Shown here in pieces: positions 23,499 to 28,924 of a stretch of DNA of 28,924 nucleotides; position 1 is the first letter of the stretch; every line of letters starts with the position of its first letter. The stretch comes from JAGQUL01 sp038212015 (GTDB taxonomy: Bacteria; Actinomycetota; Thermoleophilia; Gaiellales; SKUG01), in the NCBI GenBank assembly GCA_038212015.1, contig JBBQUY010000044.1, positions 1 through 28,924 on the forward strand. The letters run 5' to 3'. The position numbers and the translations under genes are program-made. Below the pieces are notes generated by a model. That model was not told the DNA's origin, made no database searches, and was given only the letters and a program-made list of their open reading frames with translations.

Positions 23499-23900
23499 TC
23501 AGCGCGCGAGTCGAAGCCCGAGTGATTCGGCGGCAGCAGCCTGTCGATCGTCGTAGGTCAGGAACTCGACGCGATCATCGGGAATTCGTTTCGCGCTTGC
23601 GACGTGAATCGCATCGAGCGTCTTGATTCCGGTCTCGAGGGCGATCGCTCGAGCGAGCGCCAGCACTCCCTGATCCACGTCGATCTCGATCGACTCGCCG
23701 AGGTCGACGTCCAGTGCCGAGATCGAGGACGTTGCTCGTTCAGGAGCCATGCGCTGAAGCGCTCTCGGCGCTTCCACCGACGTCAAGCGGGAGGTCAGCC
23801 ACGAATCGTGGGAAGACATTCGCTCGACGCAGTCCTCGTGACCGACTTCATCCGGCGAGTAGCGCTTGACGAATGCACTCGAGTCGACGTACAGGGTCAT
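23499..23900 (-). CDS. vapC: PIN-domain ribonuclease toxin, VapC type
   Basis: This 133-residue PIN protein keeps the acidic set Asp6 (YVDSSAFVKRY), Glu43 (SVEAPRAL), Asp96 (KTLDAIHVASA) and Asp117 (LTYDDRQAAAA). The KTLDAIH and TYDxRQ motifs are typical of VapC toxins that cleave tRNA or rRNA. Its ATG overlaps the antitoxin stop by 4 bases (ATGA on the minus strand, 23897-23900), the classic coupled arrangement. It ends 7 bases from the convergent HIT gene. It bears little resemblance to the first PIN toxin (5038-5430) outside the fold, so the two systems look independently acquired. Confidence 0.9.
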   Translation of the reverse strand: MTLYVDSSAFVKRYSPDEVGHEDCVERMSSHDSWLTSRLTSVEAPRALQRMAPERATSSISALDVDLGESIEIDVDQGVLALARAIALETGIKTLDAIHVASAKRIPDDRVEFLTYDDRQAAAAESLGLRLAR

Positions 23901-24187
23901 CGATCATCCTCTCGATCTTCCATGAGCGCAGCCCACACTGCTCGGCTTTCTTCCGGCGTCATCGCGAACGTCGGGCGGCGGTCCTTGCGCCGCTTGCCGA
24001 AGTTCGGCCCCGGGTGGAGCCACCCCTCGCGAATGCCGCGCTCGATGCCGGTCTCGACCTTCGCTTCGATGGGCTGGATCGTGGCCCGGGCCTTGCCGTG
24101 GTGCGTGATCGTCACCACGGTGCCTTTGTCGACCGCGTCCATGATCGCGGCGAGGTTGTTGCGCAGTTCTCGAATGCCGACTTCCAT
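23897..24187 (-). CDS. Phd/YefM-family antitoxin
   Basis: The product has 96 residues. The N-terminal MEVGIRELRNNLAAIMDAVDKGTVVTITHHGKARATIQP is a Phd/YefM DNA-binding fold, and the charged C-terminal half (RRPTFAMTPEESRAVWAALMEDREDDR) should bind the toxin. It lies directly upstream of vapC with a 4-base overlap. The ATG at 24187 is chosen because homology starts there; the longer frame from 24463 covers yqeY on the other strand and is rejected. A TACGAT box and a TGTACA palindrome lie just upstream (24189-24201), so autoregulation of the operon is likely. Confidence 0.88.
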   Translation of the reverse strand: MEVGIRELRNNLAAIMDAVDKGTVVTITHHGKARATIQPIEAKVETGIERGIREGWLHPGPNFGKRRKDRRPTFAMTPEESRAVWAALMEDREDDR

Positions 24188-24188
24188 A

Positions 24189-24201
24189 TGTACACATCGT
24201 A
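24189..24201 (-). promoter_or_regulatory. Promoter with TGTACA operator of the Phd-VapC operon
   Basis: TACGAT (24201-24196) ends 8 bases before the antitoxin ATG. TGTACA (24189-24194) lies between the box and the start. TGTACA is the core of known YefM-YoeB operators, so this is a plausible autoregulatory site. The box lies back to back with the yqeY promoter. Confidence 0.5.
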
Positions 24202-24208
24202 GCGCGAG

Positions 24209-24238
24209 TTGTGGACACATGCACGCGAGCGGTAGCAT
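24209..24238 (+). promoter_or_regulatory. Promoter of yqeY
   Basis: TTGTGG (24209-24214), an 18-base spacer and TAGCAT (24233-24238), which ends 6 bases before the ATG at 24245. This is the only leaderless start here with a passable -35 hexamer. Confidence 0.5.
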
Positions 24239-24244
24239 CTCGGC

Positions 24245-24694
24245 ATGACCACGCTGCTCGAACGACTCCAGGCCGACACCAAGGACGCGATGAAGGCGCG
24301 CGACAGCGATCGCGTGCAGTCGCTTCGCCTGTTCGTGAACGCCGTCCAGAACGAGGCGAAGGCGAAGCTGCGCGACCTCGACGATGCCGAGACCGTCACG
24401 GTCCTGCAGCGCGAAAAGAAGAAGCGCGTCGAGGCAGCGGAGGCATTCGAGGCCGCCGGGCATGCCGATCGTGCGGGTGCCGAACGCGAGCAGGCAGCCC
24501 TGCTCGACCAGTACCTGCCCGAGCAGCTGTCGGACGTCGAGCTCGATGCCATCGTCGCCGAGGCCGTCGCGGAAACCGGTGCCGACAGCCCCTCCGCGAT
24601 GGGCGCGGTGATGAAGGCCGTGATGCCGAAGGTCGCCGGGCGCGCCGACGGCAAGCTCGTCAGCGCGGCAGTCAATCGCGCGCTGCGCGGCTGA
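24245..24694 (+). CDS. yqeY: YqeY family protein (GatB/Yqey domain)
   Basis: The 149-residue, all-helical protein has the YqeY pattern: LLERLQADTKDAMKARDSDRVQSLRLFVNAVQNE, EREQAALLDQYLPEQLSDVELDAIVAEAV and GAVMKAVMPKVAGRADGKLVSAAVNRAL. The family resembles the tail domain of GatB, the amidotransferase that corrects Glu-tRNA(Gln); the exact role of the stand-alone form is unknown, though a tRNA-linked one is assumed. It holds the place yqeY occupies in the Bacillus order between mtaB and phoH. The M14 peptidase gene begins 5 bases after its stop. Confidence 0.92.
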   Translation: MTTLLERLQADTKDAMKARDSDRVQSLRLFVNAVQNEAKAKLRDLDDAETVTVLQREKKKRVEAAEAFEAAGHADRAGAEREQAALLDQYLPEQLSDVELDAIVAEAVAETGADSPSAMGAVMKAVMPKVAGRADGKLVSAAVNRALRG

Positions 24695-24699
24695 CGATC

Positions 24700-25482
24700 A
24701 TGTGGCGCGTGCGGACCGTCCTCGCGCTCGCCGCGCTCACGGTCGTGGCGGCGATACCGCCGGTGGCCGTCGCGGCAACGAGCGATCCGACGTCACCTGC
24801 CCGTTCGGGCGTGACCGCGTTCGGCGTCTCCCACCAGGGGCGCGCGCTGCGGGTCGCGCACCGCTGCGCACCCGACGCCACTGTCGACGTCCTCGTGATC
24901 GGCGCGATCCATGGCAACGAGGATGCCGGACGTGCGGTCGTGCGCCAGCTCGGGCAGGGTGCGCCCCCGCCCGGCGTATGCTGGCACCTGTTGACGGCGC
25001 TCAACCCCGACGGCGTGGTGCGGGGCACGCGCCAGAACGCGCGCGGCGTCGACCTCAACCGCAACTTCCCACTCCGATGGCGAGGGGGCGGTCGGGCATT
25101 CGACGTGTTCTATCCGGGTCGAGCCCGTGCATCCGAGCGCGAAACGCGCGCCGCGCTCGCGATGATTCGCGCGATCCGTCCCGACGTGACCGTGTGGTAC
25201 CACCAGCACGCCACGATGACGATCCGACCGCCGCTGCCGTGGCGCGTCGCGCTCGCGAGCGCGTACGCCCGGGTCTCGCGCCTCGCGATGCGCGAGTACA
25301 CGATCGGCGGGCCGCTCTACGGCACCGCGTCGTCGTGGCAGCACGCCGAACAGCCGATGTCGCTCGCGCTCGTCATCGAGCTGCCGGCCGGGTCGCTCGA
25401 TGCCCGCGAGGTGCGGCGCCACGTCGCGGCCGTGCGCACGGTCGCCACGTTCGCGCGCTTCGATCGCGCGGACGTGCCCTGA
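24700..25482 (+). CDS. Secreted M14-family zinc carboxypeptidase (murein peptide amidase-like)
   Basis: The product has 260 residues. A signal peptide is likely (core VLALAALTVVAAIPPVAVAA, cleavage after about 27). The M14 active site can be followed: HGNE (His71, Glu74), DLNRNFP (118-124) with substrate-binding Asn and Arg, the zinc His in WYHQH (168 or 170), and catalytic Glu227 in VIELPAG. The short form with IGAIHGNE and DLNRNFP resembles MpaA and LD-type carboxypeptidases acting on cell-wall peptides, so a peptidoglycan substrate is the best guess. It follows yqeY by 5 bases and is probably co-transcribed. Copy 2 of the dispersed hairpin lies 11 bases after its stop. Confidence 0.86.
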   Translation: MWRVRTVLALAALTVVAAIPPVAVAATSDPTSPARSGVTAFGVSHQGRALRVAHRCAPDATVDVLVIGAIHGNEDAGRAVVRQLGQGAPPPGVCWHLLTALNPDGVVRGTRQNARGVDLNRNFPLRWRGGGRAFDVFYPGRARASERETRAALAMIRAIRPDVTVWYHQHATMTIRPPLPWRVALASAYARVSRLAMREYTIGGPLYGTASSWQHAEQPMSLALVIELPAGSLDAREVRRHVAAVRTVATFARFDRADVP

Positions 25483-25493
25483 CGCGGGCCCGA

Positions 25494-25530
25494 TGCAACG
25501 TAATCGGCATATGTGACGGGTTTCGTTGCA
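25494..25530. repeat. Dispersed hairpin element, copy 2
   Basis: TGCAACG (25494-25500) and CGTTGCA (25524-25530) pair perfectly around a 23-base interior of exactly the same length as in copy 1. Only the five central interior bases differ (TATGT here, CCGGC there). It lies between the M14 peptidase and phoH, both on the plus strand. Confidence 0.8.
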
Positions 25531-25574
25531 CGCGGTGCGAGCGGGTGCGTGCGCGACGCGCGGACCCGCGCCGG

Positions 25575-25580
25575 TAGGCT
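25575..25580 (+). promoter_or_regulatory. -10-like TAGGCT before phoH
   Basis: TAGGCT ends 7 bases before the ATG at 25588 and decides that start. Confidence 0.5.
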
Positions 25581-25587
25581 GGCTCGC

Positions 25588-26697
25588 ATGACGAAGACCG
25601 AGACGATCCAGCTCGAAGATGAAGTGGCGGTTGAGCTCGCCGGCCACCATGACGCGGTGCTCGATGCCCTGCGCGAGCGTGCGGGCTGCAGCATCAACAT
25701 GCGCGGCAACGAGATCACCCTGAGCGGCGACCCCTACGCGGTCGATCGCGGTCGCGCGATGGTCGAGCAGCTCGTCGAGATCTTCGAGGAAGGCACGTCG
25801 CTGACCCCGGACATGGTCGGCGTCGTCGAGAGCGACCAGACGAGCGATGCCGCAGCCTCCGGCGCGACCGTCGCCGCCGCGACCGGCAAGGGATCGTCGG
25901 GCACCGGATCCGGCAAGCCCAACCTCGGTGGCGTCTCCAAGCAGCAGCGCAACGAGCCCGACTACGACTCGACCGGTCGCCCGCGCGCGAAGGAAGTCTT
26001 CACCGACGTCGTGCTGACGCATCGCGGCAAGCCGATCGGGCCGCGTTCGACCGGCCAGAAGCGCTACGTCGACGCGATCCGTGAGAACGCGATCACGTTC
26101 GGGGTCGGCCCTGCCGGCACCGGCAAGACCTATCTGGCGATGGCGCTCGCCGTCGACGCCCTCATCGAGCGCCGCGTCGCGCGCATCGTGCTGTGCCGCC
26201 CCGCGGTCGAGGCCGGCGAGAAGCTCGGTTTCCTGCCAGGCGGAATGCTCGACAAGGTCGATCCGTACCTGCGCCCGCTCTACGACGCGCTCTACGACAT
26301 GATGGATCCCGACCGCCTCACGACCTGCATGGAGCAGGGCATCATCGAGGTCGCGCCGCTCGCGTACATGCGCGGTCGAACCCTCAACGACGCGTTCGTC
26401 GTGCTCGACGAGGCGCAGAATACCTCGCCCGAGCAGATGCAGATGTTCCTCACTCGACTCGGATTCGGCTCGAAGATGGTCATCACGGGCGACCCGACGC
26501 AGATCGACCTGCCACGCGGTCAGAAGTCCGGCCTTGTGCACACCACCGAGGTGCTGCGTGGCATCGACGACATCTCGTTCGTGAACTTCGACCAGGCAGA
26601 CGTGCAGCGCCATCGGCTCGTGCAGCGCATCGTGGCGGCGTACCACACCGCCAAGGAGCGCGAGGGCGACGAAGAAGCCGCCCACAACCGCAGGTAG
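25588..26697 (+). CDS. phoH: PhoH-like ATPase
   Basis: The product has 369 residues. A KH-like RNA-binding N-terminal domain (about 10-70, CSINMRGNEITLSG) is followed by a flexible Ala/Gly/Ser linker (85-115). The PhoH P-loop ATPase has Walker A GPAGTGKT (174-181), Walker B LDEAQN (273-278) and TGDPTQIDLP. PhoH proteins couple ATP hydrolysis to RNA work, probably with YbeY, whose gene follows by 4 bases. The frame runs back to an ATG at 25513, but that stretch is the dispersed hairpin element and its flank, so 25588 is preferred and is backed by the TAGGCT box. Confidence 0.94.
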   Translation: MTKTETIQLEDEVAVELAGHHDAVLDALRERAGCSINMRGNEITLSGDPYAVDRGRAMVEQLVEIFEEGTSLTPDMVGVVESDQTSDAAASGATVAAATGKGSSGTGSGKPNLGGVSKQQRNEPDYDSTGRPRAKEVFTDVVLTHRGKPIGPRSTGQKRYVDAIRENAITFGVGPAGTGKTYLAMALAVDALIERRVARIVLCRPAVEAGEKLGFLPGGMLDKVDPYLRPLYDALYDMMDPDRLTTCMEQGIIEVAPLAYMRGRTLNDAFVVLDEAQNTSPEQMQMFLTRLGFGSKMVITGDPTQIDLPRGQKSGLVHTTEVLRGIDDISFVNFDQADVQRHRLVQRIVAAYHTAKEREGDEEAAHNRR

Positions 26698-26701
26698 CGA
26701 G

Positions 26702-27214
26702 ATGGATCGACCCGACTTCAAGATGGTGTGCGACGTCGCCTTCGATGTACCGGTCGACGGGCTCGACGAGCGGCGCGTGCAGGTGCTCGTGGCCGCAAGC
26801 ATGTTCGAGGCAGGCGCCGAACCCGGCGACATGATCGAGGTATCGGTCGCGTTCGTCGACGAGCAGCGCATCGCCGAAGCCAACGCCGAGCACCGAGAGG
26901 TCGAAGGGCCGACGGACGTGCTGTCGTTTCCGATCGACGACCTGCACACCCAGCTCGGAGCCGGTGAGCCACGCGTGCTCGGCGACCTGCTCGTATGCCC
27001 CGAATACGTCACGCAGCAGGTCGCCGACGGGCACACCATGCAGGCAGATCCGGACCTGACGTCCGCGCTCGAGCGCTGCATCGTGCACGGTACCCTGCAC
27101 CTGTGCGGCTTCGACCACGAGCGCAGCGACCAGGACGCGGAAGAGATGTTCGCGCTCGAGCAGCTCGTGCTGGATCGCGTGCGGGGCGCCGGCGCGGAGC
27201 GGCCACCGAGGTAG
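26702..27214 (+). CDS. ybeY: Endoribonuclease YbeY
   Basis: YbeY takes part in 16S rRNA 3' end maturation and ribosome quality control. The 170-residue product shows the metal motif HGTLHLCGFDHE (His129, His133, His139) and the TDVLSFPIDD strand before it. MIEVSVAFVDEQRIAEANAEHRE is the usual N-terminal region. It follows phoH by 4 bases, an order found throughout bacteria. The C-terminus ends soon after the active site, without the extra domains found in some actinobacterial versions. A small CCC-TTCG-GGG hairpin lies directly past the stop. Confidence 0.94.
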   Translation: MDRPDFKMVCDVAFDVPVDGLDERRVQVLVAASMFEAGAEPGDMIEVSVAFVDEQRIAEANAEHREVEGPTDVLSFPIDDLHTQLGAGEPRVLGDLLVCPEYVTQQVADGHTMQADPDLTSALERCIVHGTLHLCGFDHERSDQDAEEMFALEQLVLDRVRGAGAERPPR

Positions 27215-27267
27215 CCCTTCGGGGACGCCGCCGGGTGCTGATGCCGCACGGGTGAGCTACGACGGCG

Positions 27268-27273
27268 TAAGTT
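27268..27273 (+). promoter_or_regulatory. -10-like TAAGTT before the serine hydrolase
   Basis: TAAGTT ends 7 bases before the ATG at 27281, the same geometry as other leaderless starts. Confidence 0.35.
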
Positions 27274-27280
27274 ATCGGTC

Positions 27281-27997
27281 ATGGAGGCTTCTCCGACAGT
27301 CGCGTCGTCACCCACCGTCGCCGAGTACGTGCGGCGGTCGCTCGACGCGATCGACTGGAGCAAGCCGAACGCGGTCCTCTACCTGCGCGGAATCGGCGAC
27401 GAGACCGACTGGGCGACGAAGATGGGACCTGAGATGGCCCGCCGTCTCAATCGCACGGATACGTCCCTGTCGGAAGTCTCGTACCGCAACGTCAACACCC
27501 CCGGGGCGGGCGCCGAGTCCGGCGAGGCGGTGCTGACGGAAGTGCTCAGGCAGCTGCGAAAGCGCAAGCCGCACATGCGCGTGTTCCTGGCGGGTCTCTC
27601 GCTCGGCGCGTGGTCGATCGGCGACACGCTCGCGGCGAACCCCGGCCTGCGTCAGGGCATCGCTGGCGCGGCGCTCGTCGCGCACACCAACATGGCGCGG
27701 GCGCACTATCGGATGGACATCGGGCGCATCCGCGAGTTCAACCTTCCCGGGGACAATTTCTCGAGGCCGATCAAGGGCCCGCGAGTGAAGGTCCTGGCCG
27801 CCGTGAACGACCTCTACCACGGCATCAAGCCGCTCGCGCTCATCAAGCACCTTCCGACGATGCTGCGCAACCCGGAGATTTTCTGGCAGTTCTACAAGTT
27901 CTCGATCAAGAAGCCCACGGCGCACTCCAACAACGGCCCGTCCCAGGACGCCGCGTTCGGGTGGCTCAACACGCTGATCGGTCCGCCGAAGGCCTGA
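27281..27997 (+). CDS. Cutinase-like alpha/beta serine hydrolase
   Basis: The 238-residue product has an alpha/beta-hydrolase layout. Strand VLYLRGIGDE and helix VLTEVLRQLRKRKP are followed by the nucleophile elbow VFLAGLSLGAWSIG (Ser107 in GLSLG). A later acid candidate lies in VLAAVNDLYHG and a histidine in AHSNNG. The elbow and spacing recall cutinase and PE-PPE-type esterases of Actinobacteria. No signal peptide is visible, so it likely acts inside the cell. It lies between ybeY and the DgkA fusion gene, which is not part of the conserved order. Hydrolase fold is likely; the substrate is unknown. Confidence 0.65.
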   Translation: MEASPTVASSPTVAEYVRRSLDAIDWSKPNAVLYLRGIGDETDWATKMGPEMARRLNRTDTSLSEVSYRNVNTPGAGAESGEAVLTEVLRQLRKRKPHMRVFLAGLSLGAWSIGDTLAANPGLRQGIAGAALVAHTNMARAHYRMDIGRIREFNLPGDNFSRPIKGPRVKVLAAVNDLYHGIKPLALIKHLPTMLRNPEIFWQFYKFSIKKPTAHSNNGPSQDAAFGWLNTLIGPPKA

Positions 27998-28024
27998 GGT
28001 CGCTCGGGGGACCGCCCCGCCGGA

Positions 28025-28030
28025 TAGGCT
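28025..28030 (+). promoter_or_regulatory. -10-like TAGGCT before the DgkA-PAP2 gene
   Basis: TAGGCT ends 6 bases before the GTG at 28037, identical in sequence to the phoH box. Confidence 0.5.
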
Positions 28031-28036
28031 GACCTC

Positions 28037-28813
28037 GTGTTCCGCTGGGTCCGAGATCGCGTTCGACTGTCGCGCCGCTACGTGGGGCTGCACGAGTCGC
28101 GCCCGCTCGTCCAGAGCTTCAACTTCGCGTTCGAGGGCGTCATCCACACGCTGGCGACGCAGCGCAACATGCGCATCCACTTCTTCGCGGCCGCGGTCGC
28201 GATGATCGCGTGCCTGGTGCTCGGCGTCACGCGCGTCGAACTCATCCTGGTGATCTTCGCGGCGACGTTCGTGATCGCGGCAGAGATGCTCAACACGGCC
28301 GTGGAGGCTGCGATCGACGTCGCTACCACGAGCTTCAACCCGCTGGCGAAGGTCGCCAAGGACGTTGCCGCGGGCGCGGTGCTCATCGCCACGTTCAACG
28401 CGATCGCGGTCGGCTACCTCGTGTTCGCGCCCCAGCTCGGCGACCCGTCGCGCGAAGTGCTGCTGGCCGTTCGCGAGACCCCCGTGCACATCACCTTCAT
28501 CGCGCTCGTGCTGACTCTGCTCGGCGTGATCGCGCTCAAGGTCGTCTCCGGGCGATCGGGCACCCCGCTGCGCGGCGGCTGGCCGAGCGGACATGCCGCG
28601 ATCGCGTTCGCGGCATGGATGGCGATCGCGTTCGTGACGGCCGGCACCACGTACGGCACGCTCGTGGCTGCGCTGACGTTCGTGCTCGCACTGCTCGTGT
28701 GCCACACCCGCGTCGAGGCAGGCGTGCACACCACCGGCGAGGTCGTCGCCGGGGCGGTGGTCGGGGCGAGCATCACGCTGCTCGTGTTCCAGCTGTTCGA
28801 GCTGCTTCGCTGA
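28037..28813 (+). CDS. dgkA: DgkA-type lipid kinase fused to a PAP2 phosphatase domain
   Basis: The product has 258 residues. Residues about 20-135 are a prokaryotic diacylglycerol/undecaprenol kinase (SFNFAFEGVIHTLATQRNMRIHF, EMLNTAVEAAIDV, AKDVAAGAVLIA), with three membrane helices and the ExxNTAxE motif. Residues about 150-258 are a small PAP2 membrane domain: PSGHAAIAF is clear, and HTRVEAGVHTTGEV stands for SRxxxxxHxxxD with the last Asp replaced by Glu. The first motif (KxxxxxxRP) is weak (KVVSGRSGTPLRGG). One protein would thus hold a kinase that makes undecaprenyl phosphate or phosphatidate and a phosphatase domain that acts the opposite way. The place after ybeY is that of dgkA in Bacillus. 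The GTG is supported by the TAGGCT box. Confidence 0.88.
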   Translation: MFRWVRDRVRLSRRYVGLHESRPLVQSFNFAFEGVIHTLATQRNMRIHFFAAAVAMIACLVLGVTRVELILVIFAATFVIAAEMLNTAVEAAIDVATTSFNPLAKVAKDVAAGAVLIATFNAIAVGYLVFAPQLGDPSREVLLAVRETPVHITFIALVLTLLGVIALKVVSGRSGTPLRGGWPSGHAAIAFAAWMAIAFVTAGTTYGTLVAALTFVLALLVCHTRVEAGVHTTGEVVAGAVVGASITLLVFQLFELLR

Positions 28814-28878
28814 GGCAGCGAACCACGCGTCGATCGGCATTCCAGCGTGGAATCAAGCCACGCGACGCGCATGCCGAT
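28806..28878. repeat. Cluster of inverted repeats after dgkA
   Basis: TTCGCT-GAGGC-AGCGAA (28806-28822) spans the dgkA stop and may be a terminator. ATTCCA-GCG-TGGAAT (28839-28853) is a perfect palindrome nested inside ATCGGCAT (28833-28840) and ATGCCGAT (28871-28878). CCACGCG(T/A)CG occurs twice as a direct repeat (near 28823 and 28858). The spacing suggests a structured regulatory or termination region rather than a gene. Confidence 0.45.
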
Positions 28879-28887
28879 GGTGCCGTG

Positions 28888-28924
28888 ATGGTCACGACGA
28901 CGCTTGTCGACACCCTGCGCCGCG
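28888..28924 (+). CDS. Possible start of a gene running off the right edge
   Basis: An ATG at 28888 (or GTG at 28885) opens a frame reading MVTTTLVDTLRR to the edge. GATGGT ends 6 bases before it, matching the leaderless pattern. In the Bacillus order cdd or era would come next, but 12 residues cannot be assigned. Confidence 0.3.
   Translation, partial: MVTTTLVDTLRR

Noticed and set aside
24188..24463. Longer start of the Phd antitoxin
   Set aside because: It would overlap yqeY on the other strand and its promoter; the Phd fold begins at 24187.
25513..25587. Upstream extension of phoH to an ATG at 25513
   Set aside because: The added residues come from the dispersed hairpin and its flank, and TAGGCT directly precedes the better start at 25588.
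24793..27363. 856-codon minus-strand frame opposite the M14 peptidase, phoH and ybeY
   Set aside because: It runs across three recognised genes and both flanks of the hairpin element; no domain is visible.

Overview
The window is a high-GC bacterial chromosome segment that reads as actinobacterial. The family variants and the gene mix (CtaG, maltokinase-like kinase, secreted metalloprotease, many leaderless starts) suggest the deep-branching class Thermoleophilia (Solirubrobacterales-like). That placement is inference from the sequence; no search was run. Genes are packed tightly, there is no stretch of 300 bases without a gene, and I see no rRNA, tRNA, CRISPR array or complete insertion sequence.

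Layout. Positions 1-692 (minus) hold the N-terminal half of a large serine recombinase that runs off the left edge. Its start abuts a comEC gene (713-2317) that lacks its N-terminal part, which suggests an integrated element with its attachment site inside comEC. Next come holA, a small pilin-like gene, rpsT (minus, with a long Ala/Lys/Glu tail), a PIN toxin-antitoxin pair, murJ, a small membrane protein, ctaG, lepA, a maltokinase-like kinase, hemW, an unknown minus-strand gene, hrcA, a secreted metalloprotease with fibronectin-type repeats, dnaJ, prmA, rsmE, two tandem PAP2-type phosphatases, mtaB, a HIT hydrolase, a second toxin-antitoxin pair (minus), yqeY, an M14 peptidase, phoH, ybeY, a serine hydrolase and a DgkA-PAP2 fusion. 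The last 110 bases are structured intergenic DNA with a possible gene start at the edge.

The housekeeping backbone comEC-holA-rpsT-lepA-hemW-hrcA-dnaJ-prmA-rsmE-mtaB-yqeY-phoH-ybeY-dgkA follows the order known from the comE-to-era region of Bacillus subtilis. grpE, dnaK and rpsU are missing, and accessory genes sit between the conserved ones. The backbone covers translation quality control (LepA, S20, PrmA, RsmE, MtaB, YqeY, YbeY, PhoH), heat shock (HrcA, DnaJ) and lipid-carrier or envelope work (MurJ, DgkA-PAP2).

The points most worth a second look are these: the recombinase/comEC junction, which could act as an excision-controlled competence switch; a conserved hairpin element present twice in intergenic DNA (3902-3954 and 25494-25530); a -10-like hexamer placed 6-12 bases before many start codons, implying leaderless mRNAs, twice built on the stop codon of the gene before; a possible attenuator in the rpsT leader; and a 14-bp palindrome at the hrcA promoter where no CIRCE element is seen.
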